The notes beneath the pieces are model-generated. The model saw nothing but the letters and a program-made list of their open reading frames with translations. It searched no databases and was not told where the DNA came from. 64,000 nucleotides of DNA from Bradyrhizobium daqingense (GTDB lineage Bacteria; Pseudomonadota; Alphaproteobacteria; Rhizobiales; Xanthobacteraceae): contig NZ_CP088014.1 in the NCBI RefSeq assembly GCF_021044685.1, positions 1,970,001-2,034,000 on the forward strand, in the 5' to 3' direction. Position 1 is the first letter of the stretch. The number at the start of each line of letters is the position of its first letter. Of the stretch, positions 1 to 7,766 are shown one piece after another. The position numbers and the translations under genes were made by a program.

Positions 1-210
1 CGGCTGGATCTGGAATTTGTTGTCGGTGGCCTCGGCGACGCGCTTGCAGAAATATTCGCAGCCGCCGTAGAGCGTATCGAGCGCCTTGGGCCAGCTCGCC
101 GCAAGGCGCCATCTCACTTCGGGTGATGACTGCGCGATGGCCGGCGCAGCAACGGCTGTGCTTGCGGCCAGCCCAGCACCTGTCACTTTCAGGAAATCAC
201 GACGTTTCAT
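1..210 (-). CDS. TRAP transporter substrate-binding protein, N-terminal part (runs off the left edge)
   Basis: Periplasmic solute receptor of a tripartite (TRAP) transporter, which binds an organic acid and hands it to the membrane subunits. Only the first 70 residues lie in the window. They start MKRRDFLKVTG and continue with an Ala-rich Tat-like signal ending near APAIAQ, then WRLAASWPKALDTLYGG. The ATG at 210 has a GGAGGG ribosome site just upstream. It is nearly identical to the start of the IS-interrupted gene at 532-2991, so the two are tandem paralogues in the same orientation. The family resembles the FcbT1/TakP group (2-oxo acid or aromatic acid binding); the ligand is unknown. Confidence 0.85.
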   Translation of the reverse strand, partial: MKRRDFLKVTGAGLAASTAVAAPAIAQSSPEVRWRLAASWPKALDTLYGGCEYFCKRVAEATDNKFQIQP

Positions 211-466
211 GTATCCCTCCATTGCGCCGATTCCTCGTCAAGGGAACGATCTTGGTGTCGTCTTGGCTTCGCCGATCATCGACGTGGTGTTTTAAAAGAT
301 TTTGGTGTTTCCGAAGGCCCTTGGGGCTCTTTTTGAAATCCGCGCATCGCGGTACGGCGTCAGGATGACCGGTCGCCTTGCGATAATCAAGCGTCGTCGG
401 TGTGCTCGCAATTGCGAAGCCGAGGTTCGGCGGCCGATTTCGGTTGAAAGGGCCGACAAATCGTCG
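211..466. other. Leader region of the TRAP receptor gene, no ORF supported
   Basis: No convincing gene. The stretch at about 300-430 is similar to 3090-3230, upstream of the paralogous receptor gene: a GGCCC...GGGCTCTTTTT hairpin-like element, then GTCAGGATGACCG-like and GATAATCAAGC blocks. The leader was therefore duplicated together with the gene. Any conserved regulatory role is inference. Confidence 0.5.
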
Positions 467-496
467 AAAACCCCGGAGACAGCGGTATCTCCGGGG
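467..496 (-). terminator. Hairpin terminator downstream of the broken TRAP receptor gene
   Basis: A 9-bp inverted repeat, CCCCGGAGA (471-479) against TCTCCGGGG (488-496), is followed on the minus strand by a short T run (467-470). It lies 35 nt past the stop codon of the receptor gene at 532. Confidence 0.6.
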
Positions 497-1138
497 CTTC
501 TTCGCCTTTAGTCGTGGAATGTCTCAGCGCATCATGTCTTGGCGCGCATCCGTGCCATGAAGCCGTCGTAGCTCAGCTCCGCAACCTGCGTCCAAGGCAG
601 CGAGTCGTTCTTGAACGCCATCATGCTCGCATACATCTTGCCGAAATGCGGATTGGACTTGGAGAGGTCCGCGTAGATCTCGTTCGCCGCGTTGTAGCAG
701 GCTTCGAGCACTTCCTGCGGGAAACCCCTGACGAGCGCGCCGTTCACGATCAGCCGCTTCAGCGCCGGCGCATTCACCGCATCGTATTTGCCGGTGATCC
801 AGGTGAAGGTGTCGCGCGATGCCGCGTCGATCGCCGCCTTGTAGTGCTTGGGCAGCGCATTCCACTTCTCGATGTTCATGATGTTGTGGCCCTGGCTCGT
901 GCCTTCCCACCAGCCGGGGTAGTAGTAATATTTGGCGACCTTCACGAAACCGAGCTTCTCGTCGTCATAGGGGCCGACCCATTCGGCGGCGTAGAGCTGG
1001 CCCCGGTTGTTTGGACAGCGCCCCGCTGGATTTAAGTGGATTCCTGCCGGGTTATGCTGAACGCGGGGCTTTACGATTTTGTCGTTGCGTCGGGAGGGCG
1101 TAGCCCGACCAGAGCGACGACAAAATCGTCGGCGACGG

Positions 1139-1966
1139 TCATGCGGCCATCACCATAGCTTGCGTGCCGAAGTAAGCCTCGTCGGGCGTGCGCCCGTCAA
1201 GGCTCGAGTGAGGGCGTCCCTGATTGTAGAAGGCCAGATACTTGGCAATTGACGCTCGCGCCTCGGACACGCTGTCGTAGGCGCGGAGATAAACTTCTTC
1301 GTATTTGACCGTGCGCCAGAGCCGCTCGACAAACACGTTGTCGCGCCAGGCGCCCTTGCCATCCATGCTGATGGCGATCTTCGCGTCCAGCAGCACATCG
1401 GTGAACTCGAGGCTGGTGAACTGGCTGCCCTGGTCCGTGTTGAAAATCGCGGGCCTGCCGTGCTTCGCCAACGCCTCCTGGACCGCTTCGACGCAGAAGG
1501 CCGCCTCCATTGTGATCGAGACGCGATGGGCCAGGACCCGTCGGCTGAACACATCGACGACCGCCGCGAGATAGACGAAGCCACGCCGCATCGGAATGTA
1601 GGTGATGTCCATTGCCCACGCATGGTCGGGCCGCTCGATCTTCAATCCGCGCAACAGGTACGGGTAGATCTTGTGACCCGGAGCCGGCTTGCTCGTGTTC
1701 GGGCGACGATAGACCGCCTCGATCCCCATGCGCTTCATCAGCGTCGCGATGTGGCGGCGACCGGCGTATACCCCCTCCCGCCGCAGCAACGATCGCAGCA
1801 TACGCGCTCCCGCGAAGGGATAATCGAGATGCAGCTCATCGAGCCGACGCATCAAGGCAAGGTCCTCGGCCGAAACTGGCCGAGGTTCATAGTAGACCGT
1901 GCTGCGAGCCAGCTTCAGGACCTTCGCCTGGCGCACGATAGAAAGATCATGACCGCGGTCGATCAT
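1139..1966 (-). CDS. IS3-family transposase OrfB (DDE integrase core)
   Basis: 275 residues carrying the retroviral-type integrase fold. An N-terminal HTH_21-like part (ARSTVYYEPRP) is followed by a catalytic core with MDITYIP (first Asp), FNTDQGSQF (second Asp) and VERLWRTVKYEEVYL (Glu). Exactly 35 residues separate the second Asp from the Glu, giving DD35E. The C-terminal FYNQGRPHSSLDGRTPDEAY is typical of the family. The ATG overlaps the OrfA stop as ATGA. No obvious A6G-type slippery site was seen at the junction, so OrfB may be made by coupled re-initiation rather than by frameshift fusion. Confidence 0.95.
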   Translation of the reverse strand: MIDRGHDLSIVRQAKVLKLARSTVYYEPRPVSAEDLALMRRLDELHLDYPFAGARMLRSLLRREGVYAGRRHIATLMKRMGIEAVYRRPNTSKPAPGHKIYPYLLRGLKIERPDHAWAMDITYIPMRRGFVYLAAVVDVFSRRVLAHRVSITMEAAFCVEAVQEALAKHGRPAIFNTDQGSQFTSLEFTDVLLDAKIAISMDGKGAWRDNVFVERLWRTVKYEEVYLRAYDSVSEARASIAKYLAFYNQGRPHSSLDGRTPDEAYFGTQAMVMAA

Positions 1967-2268
1967 CGCTTTGCGCTCAGCAGGCCCGCCTTGGTGAGCG
2001 CGCCGGACAAAAAATCGTTTTCCAACGCCAGCTCGCCGATCTTGGCATGCAACGCCTTCAAATCGACCGGCGTCTCGGCCGATGTCTTGTCATGCCCAAA
2101 CACGCCGGCGGCGCCTTCCAGGAGCTGGTTTTTCCAGATCGTGATCTGGTTCGGATGAACATCAAACAGTTGCGCCAGCTCCGCCAGTGTCTTGTCTCCT
2201 TTGACCGCAGCCAAAGCAACCTTCGCCTTGAATGCCGGAGAATGCGTCCGGCGGCTCTTCTTCGTCAT
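1963..2268 (-). CDS. IS3-family transposase OrfA (helix-turn-helix)
   Basis: 101 residues that recognise the IS ends. The sequence starts MTKKSRRTHSPAFKAKVAL and has a typical HTH (ELAQLFDVHPNQITIWKNQL), then a leucine-rich C-terminal helix (LKALHAKIGELALENDFLSG) likely to form a coiled coil. ATG 2268 was chosen because AGGAG lies 7 nt upstream; a longer in-frame start at 2322 lies at the IS edge and adds 18 residues unlike the family. The stop overlaps the OrfB start by 4 nt. Confidence 0.93.
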   Translation of the reverse strand: MTKKSRRTHSPAFKAKVALAAVKGDKTLAELAQLFDVHPNQITIWKNQLLEGAAGVFGHDKTSAETPVDLKALHAKIGELALENDFLSGALTKAGLLSAKR

Positions 2269-3281
2269 CTTCGCTCCTGATTCGCAGCAAGAATCCTCGC
2301 CGCTGTCAGGCAGAAAATCCACTCAAGCTACTGTCCGAATTTGCGGGGCCAGCTCTGCGTCAATGGTGCCCTTCTCCAGCGCCGGGTAGATGTCGCCGCC
2401 GGCGAGCTGCTGCGGCACGCAGCCCAGCTTGGAGAGGATCGTGCCGGCGAAGCCGCCGATGCGCATCTTCAGGCCCTTCAGGTCCTCGACGGACTTGATC
2501 TCCTTCCTGAACCAGCCGCCCATCTGTGCGCCGGTCGATCCGGTCGGGATGCCGTAGACGTTGTGCTCCCTAAGCAGGTCGTTGACGAGATCCTGCCCAC
2601 CGCCCCACAACAGCCAGGAAATCTGCTGCCGCGTGTTCAAGCCGAACGGCAGTGCGGTCGCGAAGGTGAACGCAGGATTCTTGCCCCAGTAATAGTAGAG
2701 CGCGGTGTTGCCGATTTCGACCGTACCGTTGGAGACGGCGTCCAGCACCTGCAGGCCCGGGACGATCTCTCCGGCCGCAAACGGTTGGATCTGGAATTTG
2801 TTGTCGGTGAGGTCGGCGACCTGCTTGCAGAAATACTCGCAGCCGCCATAGAGCGTATCGAGTGCCTTCGGCCAGCTCGTGGCGTAGCGCCACTTGATCT
2901 CGGGCGAGCCCTGCGCGATTGCGGGCGCGGCAACAGCGGTGCTTGCAGCTAGGCTCGCGCCTGTCACCTTGAGAAAATCACGACGTTTCATGCGTATCCC
3001 TTCCATTGCGTCGATGCGTCGAGCAGGGACGATCTTGTTGTCGTTTTGGCCTGATCGAGGAACGACGTTCTTTTGTTTGAGATTTGATGGCGTTTCCGAA
3101 CGGCCCTGATGGGCTCTTTTTGCTGGAATTCCGATCGTTGCGGTTCCGTCGGTAAGGATGACCGTTCGTCCAGGGATAATCAAGCCGCCCGCCATCTCGC
3201 GGCTGCGAATGCGCGCCAGACGCAAGTCGTGACGGGCGGCGTTTTGCTACAGGATTGGGCAACAACAAAGGGAGGCTCGCA

Positions 3282-4367
3282 ATGACGGGCAAGAAGGTCG
3301 TGGTGGCCGGCGCGACCGGTCTCGTTGGCAACGCCGCGTTACGACACTTCGGCACATCGGAGCCTTGCGAAGTCGTGGCGTTGTCGCGGCGCAAGCCGCG
3401 CAATCTCTATGGCGCCCGCCACGTCCCGGTCGACCTCGCCAGCGCTGCAGATTGCGGTCGCGCCGCGCCCGAGCTTCGGGGTGCCACCCACCTGATCTAT
3501 GCCGCGCTCTATGAGGCGCCGCAGCTCGTCGACGGCTGGCGCGACCAGCAGCAGATCAAGGCCAACGACCAAATGCTGCGCAATCTGATGGGCGTGCTCG
3601 AGCCGGCCGCGCCCGAGCTAAGACATGTCGCCCTGCTGCAGGGCACCAAGGCCTACGGCGTCCACGTTCGCCCGCTCATGGTGCCGGCGCGCGAGGGCCG
3701 CTCCGAAATGTATGAGCAGCCAAACTTCTACTGGGCCCAGGAAAACTTTCTGCGCGATCTTCAAAAGGGTAAGGCCTGGCACTGGAGCATCTTGCGCCCC
3801 GTTCTGATCGTCGGGCTCGCCATGGGCGGCGCCATGGATTTGATTCCGCCGCTCGGCGTCTACGCGGCCATGCTGCGCGAGCAGGGCAGGCCGCTCGATT
3901 TTCCCGGTGGCGCCCCGCGCGTGAGCCAAGCCGTCGATGTCGATCTCCTCGCGCGCGCGATCGCCTGGTCGGGCGAGGCAGGAACAGCACAGAACGAGGC
4001 CTTCAACGTCACCAATGGCGACGTCTTCACCTGGGAAAACATCTGGCCCGCTGTGGCGGACGCGCTGGAGATGAAGCCCGGCAAACCCGTCCCGATGTCG
4101 CTCGCCAAGGAATTCCCGAACTGGGTCGCCCCTTGGGACGCGTTGCGGCGCAAGCACGAGTTGGTGTCACCAGGTCTCGCCGAGTTCGTCGGCCTGTCGT
4201 TCCAATATGCCGACTACAGCATGCGCTACGGCCTGACCGAATCCGGCCCGCCTTCGATCGTCTCCACGGTGAAGATCAACCGCGCCGGCTTCACCGAGAT
4301 GATGGACACCGAGGACATGTTCCGGAAGTGGTTTCGGCAGGCGAAGGAGGAGCGGCTGTTGCCGTAG
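3282..4367 (+). CDS. SDR-family NAD(P)H-dependent reductase, PRISE (progesterone 5-beta-reductase/iridoid synthase)-like
   Basis: 361 residues. Atypical extended short-chain dehydrogenases of this kind reduce enone double bonds with NAD(P)H in the cytoplasm. A Rossmann glycine motif GATGLVG lies at residues 10-16, an arginine-rich cofactor-binding stretch (ALSRRKP) at about 36-42, then LLQGTKAYGVH and NFYWAQENFL, the PRISE-type replacements of the usual YxxxK site. The ATG at 3282 has AGGGAGG upstream; the earlier in-frame TTG at 3255 has no ribosome site. It is a single gene divergent from the TRAP region, and the natural substrate cannot be inferred from context. Confidence 0.85.
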   Translation: MTGKKVVVAGATGLVGNAALRHFGTSEPCEVVALSRRKPRNLYGARHVPVDLASAADCGRAAPELRGATHLIYAALYEAPQLVDGWRDQQQIKANDQMLRNLMGVLEPAAPELRHVALLQGTKAYGVHVRPLMVPAREGRSEMYEQPNFYWAQENFLRDLQKGKAWHWSILRPVLIVGLAMGGAMDLIPPLGVYAAMLREQGRPLDFPGGAPRVSQAVDVDLLARAIAWSGEAGTAQNEAFNVTNGDVFTWENIWPAVADALEMKPGKPVPMSLAKEFPNWVAPWDALRRKHELVSPGLAEFVGLSFQYADYSMRYGLTESGPPSIVSTVKINRAGFTEMMDTEDMFRKWFRQAKEERLLP

Positions 4368-4407
4368 GGAGCGCCGGAGAAGGCAGCGCGCTGTTTTCCG
4401 CAAAAGG

Positions 4408-4494
4408 TCGTCATGCCCGGGCTTGTCCCGGGCATCCACGTTCTGCGTTCCGCAAGGAAGGACGTGGATGGCCGGGTCAAGCCCGGCCATGACG
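4408..4494. repeat. Dispersed palindromic repeat, family B
   Basis: GTCATGCCCGGGCTTGTCCC...GGCCATGAC. The arms pair across a central CCACGTT...GACGTGG stem. A close relative lies at 63351-63437. It sits between two converging genes, so it may fold as a transcription stop. Confidence 0.8.
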
Positions 4495-4504
4495 CAGCGA
4501 CGTT

Positions 4505-5818
4505 CTACCCTTCCTTCGCGAAAGCCGCTTCCATCGCCTTTCGCATCTTGATCGTCTCGTTGTCGGCGTCGAATTCCACGTCGCTCCAGCGTACGATCTG
4601 GCCATGGGCGACGTCGTGCTTCAGCTTGAGACGATGCGCGAGGCCGATCGGCAGCGCGCCGGCCTTCAGGCTCGCGGCCGCCGGCAGCAGCTTGCCCCAC
4701 ACCGTGTAGCCGCCTTCGCCATCCAGCATCTCGCCGGCGCGCAGGTTGCGTTTGGCGACCGCCGCGACATCGCCCCGGAAGCCCATGGCCTGTCCGGTCG
4801 GCTCGCCCCGCAGCGCGGCCGACAGCACCGAGATGTTCAGCTCCAGCCCGATCAGATGATAAGGCTTGTACATCGCGGCATAGCGTCCGCTGTGGTCCGT
4901 TTTGAGGCCGTATTGCCTGAAGCAGTCGGCGGCATAGTCGTTCGGCGCCTCCAGCACGACATAGACGCCCCAGCGCAGATCGCGAAACACCGGTCTTCCG
5001 TCGCGCTCGAGCGAAGAGACCACCTCCACCACGCCTGCCCGCGCCAGCACGCCGCCGCGCGAGCGCGGCCGCATGATGTGCGGCAGATCGTCGACGCCGC
5101 AGGGCGGAAACAGCAGGCCGTCCGCGGGCACGTCGAGGGCGCAGGCATTGGCGATCGCGGCCATCTCGATCGCCGATTTGGTGCCGTCGAGGAAGGAATT
5201 GAACATCTGCGGATTCATGCCAGCCGACTGCGCCTCGCCGGCCGTGAGACCGTAATGCTGCCAGACCCCGTCAGGCGTCACGTCGTGATAGGCCGGCAGG
5301 TATTTTGTACCTTTGCCGGCGGCAACCACGCGAAAGCCGGTGGCGCGGGCCCAGTCGACCATCTCCGCGGTCAGCGCCGGCTGGTCGCCATAGGCAAGCG
5401 AATAGACCACACCCGCCTTGCGCGCTTCCTCGGCGAGCAGAGGCCCGGCCAGCACGTCGGCTTCGACATTGACCATCACGATGTGCTTGCCGGCCGCAAT
5501 CGCAGCGCGCGCGTGCTTGATGCCGACGGCGGGATTCCCCGTGGCCTCCACCACCACATCCATCGCGCCGCCGGCAATGGCACGCACACCGTCATCGATG
5601 AAGGTCGTCGCGGCGATGCGGTCGGCGTCCCAGCCGACGGTGCGGCACGCTTCGCGTGCGCGCTCGCGGTCGATATCGACGATGATGGACACCTCCAGCC
5701 CCGGCGTGTGCGGCACCTGAGCCAGAAACATCGACCCGAACTTTCCGGCGCCGATCAGCGCGACACGAACGGGCTTGCCGGCGGACGCGCGGGCCTGGAG
5801 GAGGCGGAAGAGGTTCAT
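4505..5818 (-). CDS. NAD(P)-dependent oxidoreductase with C-terminal SAF domain
   Basis: 437 residues. The N-terminal Rossmann domain has GAGKFG at residues 23-28 (GxGxxG), acidic VDIDRERA at the end of strand 2, and VVEATGNPAVG followed by GKHIVMVNVEADVL, as in homoserine dehydrogenase-like enzymes. The C-terminal half contains a SAF-type segment (KRNLRAGEMLDGEGGYTVWGKL) as in FlgA/CpaB/altronate dehydratase. The ATG at 5818 was chosen because the open frame upstream is repeat DNA. It shares strand and neighbourhood with a PhyH dioxygenase and a GntR regulator, which suggests a shared catabolic task. The substrate is unknown. Confidence 0.8.
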   Translation of the reverse strand: MNLFRLLQARASAGKPVRVALIGAGKFGSMFLAQVPHTPGLEVSIIVDIDRERAREACRTVGWDADRIAATTFIDDGVRAIAGGAMDVVVEATGNPAVGIKHARAAIAAGKHIVMVNVEADVLAGPLLAEEARKAGVVYSLAYGDQPALTAEMVDWARATGFRVVAAGKGTKYLPAYHDVTPDGVWQHYGLTAGEAQSAGMNPQMFNSFLDGTKSAIEMAAIANACALDVPADGLLFPPCGVDDLPHIMRPRSRGGVLARAGVVEVVSSLERDGRPVFRDLRWGVYVVLEAPNDYAADCFRQYGLKTDHSGRYAAMYKPYHLIGLELNISVLSAALRGEPTGQAMGFRGDVAAVAKRNLRAGEMLDGEGGYTVWGKLLPAAASLKAGALPIGLAHRLKLKHDVAHGQIVRWSDVEFDADNETIKMRKAMEAAFAKEG

Positions 5819-5832
5819 GTTGTCATCCGATC

Positions 5833-5975
5833 GGTCTCGTGTCCCGGACGCGGTGCAGCGCTTCTTCAGCGCTGCTCCGCAGAGCCGGGACCCAGTGGAA
5901 GGGAATTTCGCGCGGCATGGGACCCGGCGCAGCAGCGCATCACTGCGTGCTGCGCTGCGTCCGGGGCACGAGACC
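5833..5975. repeat. Dispersed palindromic repeat, family C
   Basis: Outer arms GGTCTCGTG and CACGAGACC enclose a GTCCCGGACGCGG...GCGTCCGGGGC core and an inner GCAGCGC-rich stem. Relatives lie at 12902-13032, 14613-14733, 23094-23247 and 52428-52542. Confidence 0.8.
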
Positions 5976-5979
5976 CACC

Positions 5980-6780
5980 TTACTCCGCCGCCTGCCGCGG
6001 CGCACGGGCGAGCCGCAGCAGCGCGTCGTCCTCCACTGTCTTGATCGGCGCAAAATCGCGATGTGCGATGTAATCTGGCCGCGTCGGGGTGCGGATGTAG
6101 TTCGAGACCGCGTTTAGCGTCAGGTACACGATCTTGCGCGGATAGGGCGTGATGTTGCCGGCCGAGCCGTGCACGAGATTGCCGTGGAACATCAGCATGC
6201 CGCCGGGCTTGCCCGTCGGCGCGACGATGCCGCCCTGCTTGACCAGACGCGTGACCGTGTCCTCGTCCAGCGTCCACAGCGGATAGGAGGTGGTGGCGAG
6301 ATCGTGCGAGGCTTCGAGATCGCCGGCATTCTGGCTGCGCGGCACCAGCATCAGGGGGCCATTGATCGGCATCACCTCATCCAGGAAGATCGCGACGTTC
6401 ATCGCCCGCGGCTCCGGCATGCCGTCGTCGCGCTTCCAGGTGCCGTAATCCTGGTGCCACTGCCAGACGTCGCCGGTGAAGGCGGATTTCGCGTTGATCT
6501 TGAACTGGTGCATATAGACCGGCTCGCCGAACAGCTGCTCGACCGGCTCGATCATGCGCGGATGCGCGCCCAGAATGCCGAAGGCCTCGTTGTAGAGATG
6601 CGCGGCAAAGGCAGTGCGCGGTGCGCCGCTCTTCTCGCGCCAGACCTCCGGCCGGTCGGCGTCATAGATGCCGACCGCTTCGCGCGCGAGCAGGTCGACC
6701 TCCTCCTGGCTGAACAGCTCGGGCAGGAACAGCCAGCCCTCGCGGTGGAAGAACTCCAATTGCTCCTGAGACAGTTTCAT
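5980..6780 (-). CDS. Phytanoyl-CoA dioxygenase (PhyH) family Fe(II)/2-oxoglutarate oxygenase
   Basis: 266 residues; predicted cytoplasmic oxygenase that hydroxylates a small organic substrate using 2-oxoglutarate. The iron site is visible: H109-x-D111 in WQWHQDYGTW and the distal histidine H204 in FHGNLVHGSAGN, with R215 (PRKIVY) placed to hold 2-oxoglutarate. The ATG at 6780 has AGGAGG upstream, and length is usual for the family (about 250-300). The neighbour at 4505-5818 is a SAF-domain oxidoreductase on the same strand, and a GntR regulator precedes it. An ectoine-hydroxylase-like activity is possible but not supported by any ectoine gene here. Confidence 0.87.
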   Translation of the reverse strand: MKLSQEQLEFFHREGWLFLPELFSQEEVDLLAREAVGIYDADRPEVWREKSGAPRTAFAAHLYNEAFGILGAHPRMIEPVEQLFGEPVYMHQFKINAKSAFTGDVWQWHQDYGTWKRDDGMPEPRAMNVAIFLDEVMPINGPLMLVPRSQNAGDLEASHDLATTSYPLWTLDEDTVTRLVKQGGIVAPTGKPGGMLMFHGNLVHGSAGNITPYPRKIVYLTLNAVSNYIRTPTRPDYIAHRDFAPIKTVEDDALLRLARAPRQAAE

Positions 6781-6812
6781 GGGTCGTCCTCCTGTTTGAC
6801 TTTTTGTTGTTC

Positions 6813-6910
6813 GTCGTTCCGGGGCGATGCGAAGCATCGAACTATGGTCCGCAATTGCGCACCTGAGAACCTCGAGATTCCGGGTCGCGCTGTCGCGCGC
6901 CCGGAATGAC
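6813..6910. repeat. Dispersed palindromic repeat, family A
   Basis: GTCGTTCCGGGGCG...CGCCCGGAATGAC arms with inner GATGCGAAGCATC and CGAGATTCCGGG blocks. Family A also occurs at 20461-20560, 21734-21831 and 55927-56004. Confidence 0.8.
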
Positions 6911-6921
6911 AGCGCAAATGG

Positions 6922-7599
6922 CTATGCCGCCACGTCGTCCGTCGCCCGCAATCTCTCCTCCGTCATGCGTCCCGCCGTCTGCGCATGCGCCAACGCCGCA
7001 CGTTCGGCGGCTTTCGCATCACCTGTGAGAATGTGCCTGGCGATGTCGGCATGCTCCGCCCAGGCGCTGCCGCGATAGTCGAGCTCGGACAGCACCGTCG
7101 CCATCGAGCGGCGCATGTGCGGCCATTGCGGCGCGATCGTCTCCTCGATCACGGGATTGCCGGCGAGCTGATAGATCGCGCGGTGAAAATCGACGTCGAG
7201 CACGATCAGCTCGGCGAGCTCAGTGTTGCGGTCGATGCTGCGTCCCGCGGCGAGCGCCGCTTCCAGCTGCGCACGACCCGCAGCGTCGGTGCCTGCACGC
7301 TCCGCGGCAAGCCGGGCGGCCAGCGCGTCAATGGCGCCGCGGACCTCGTAGAGCTGGCGGATGCGCGAGGGGTCGAGTTGGGTGACTTCGAAGCCGCGCT
7401 TGCCGCTCTCGGCGACGAGGCCCTGCCGGTGCAGCAGATGCAGCGCGTGCGACACCGGCTGGCGCGAGACGCCAAGCTTGTCGGCGAGTTCGTTCTGGCG
7501 GATGCGCTGGCCGGGCTGCAGCGTCCGGTCGGAGATCGCCTCCAGGATCCGGGCATAGACCTGGTCGATCAGATTCGGGAGCGGGTCGAGGGGGATCAC
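6922..7599 (-). CDS. GntR-family transcriptional regulator (FadR subfamily, FCD domain)
   Basis: 225 residues. The N-terminal winged helix-turn-helix (about 10-75) contains QNELADKLGVSRQPVSHALH followed by the wing LLHRQGLVAESGKRGFEV. The C-terminal all-helical FCD ligand domain has the metal-site pattern DVDFHRAIYQLAGNP and a downstream HADIARHI. Such proteins repress catabolic genes until a small acid binds. A perfect 20-bp palindrome sits 21 bp upstream of the start, which suggests autoregulation. The adjacent PhyH and SAF oxidoreductase genes are the most likely other targets. Confidence 0.9.
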   Translation of the reverse strand: MIPLDPLPNLIDQVYARILEAISDRTLQPGQRIRQNELADKLGVSRQPVSHALHLLHRQGLVAESGKRGFEVTQLDPSRIRQLYEVRGAIDALAARLAAERAGTDAAGRAQLEAALAAGRSIDRNTELAELIVLDVDFHRAIYQLAGNPVIEETIAPQWPHMRRSMATVLSELDYRGSAWAEHADIARHILTGDAKAAERAALAHAQTAGRMTEERLRATDDVAA

Positions 7600-7620
7600 A
7601 CCGGCAACTCCGAAGGCAGG

Positions 7621-7640
7621 GAATACGGAATTCCGTATTC
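7621..7640. promoter_or_regulatory. Perfect 20-bp palindrome, predicted GntR operator
   Basis: GAATACGGAATTCCGTATTC reads the same on both strands. It lies 22-41 nt upstream of the GntR gene start, where a repressor would block its promoter. FadR-type GntR regulators usually bind short dyads near their own genes. Confidence 0.7.
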
Positions 7641-7766
7641 GAAAATACGCGGTATGGCAGCCGGCGTCAAGCGGTACCAGAGGACGGTGCCGCTCGTTGT
7701 AAGGGGACGGCTAAGCTATTGATATTGCTTGTACCGTCTACTGTGCATGGGGTTGTTTTCGTCGTC

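Larger units (their letters stand above)
993..2356 (-). mobile_element. IS3-family insertion sequence (1364 bp) with two ORFs
   Basis: The element lies between 4-bp direct repeats GCGT (989-992 and 2357-2360). The termini are inverted repeats beginning AGAGCTGGCCCCG on both sides, followed by a second imperfect block (TTTGGACAG against TTCGGACAG) and a TAAGTGGATT/TGAGTGGATT block. Its ORFs are an OrfA HTH protein and an OrfB DDE integrase. The boundaries are set by exact restoration of the host gene frame when the element and one GCGT are removed. The IS3 family is clear from OrfA and OrfB; the subgroup is not assigned. Confidence 0.9.
532..2991 (-). pseudogene. TRAP transporter substrate-binding protein gene, split by an IS element
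   Basis: The N-terminal part is 2361-2991 (ATG at 2991; MKRRDFLKVTG signal; mature part with ALYYYWGKNPAF and GGWFRKEIKSVEDLKGLKMR). The C-terminal part is 532-992 (AAEWVGPYDDEKLGF and YYYYPGWWEG). Removing 993-2356 and one copy of the 4-bp duplication joins the parts in frame as EKGTIDAAEWVGP, giving a 363-residue receptor of normal length for this family. The interrupted N-terminal frame now runs into IS sequence and stops, so the product should be non-functional. It is a tandem paralogue of the gene at the left edge, which may make the loss tolerable. Confidence 0.93.

Noticed and set aside
1960..1975. Programmed -1 frameshift fusing IS OrfA and OrfB
   Set aside because: OrfA and OrfB overlap as ATGA and only a short A3G run is present; coupled re-initiation is the simpler reading.
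1011..2338. IS termini at the GGACAG/CTGTCC blocks
   Set aside because: Leaves extra inverted GAGCTGGCCCC sequence in both halves of the host gene and does not restore the frame; the outer ends do.
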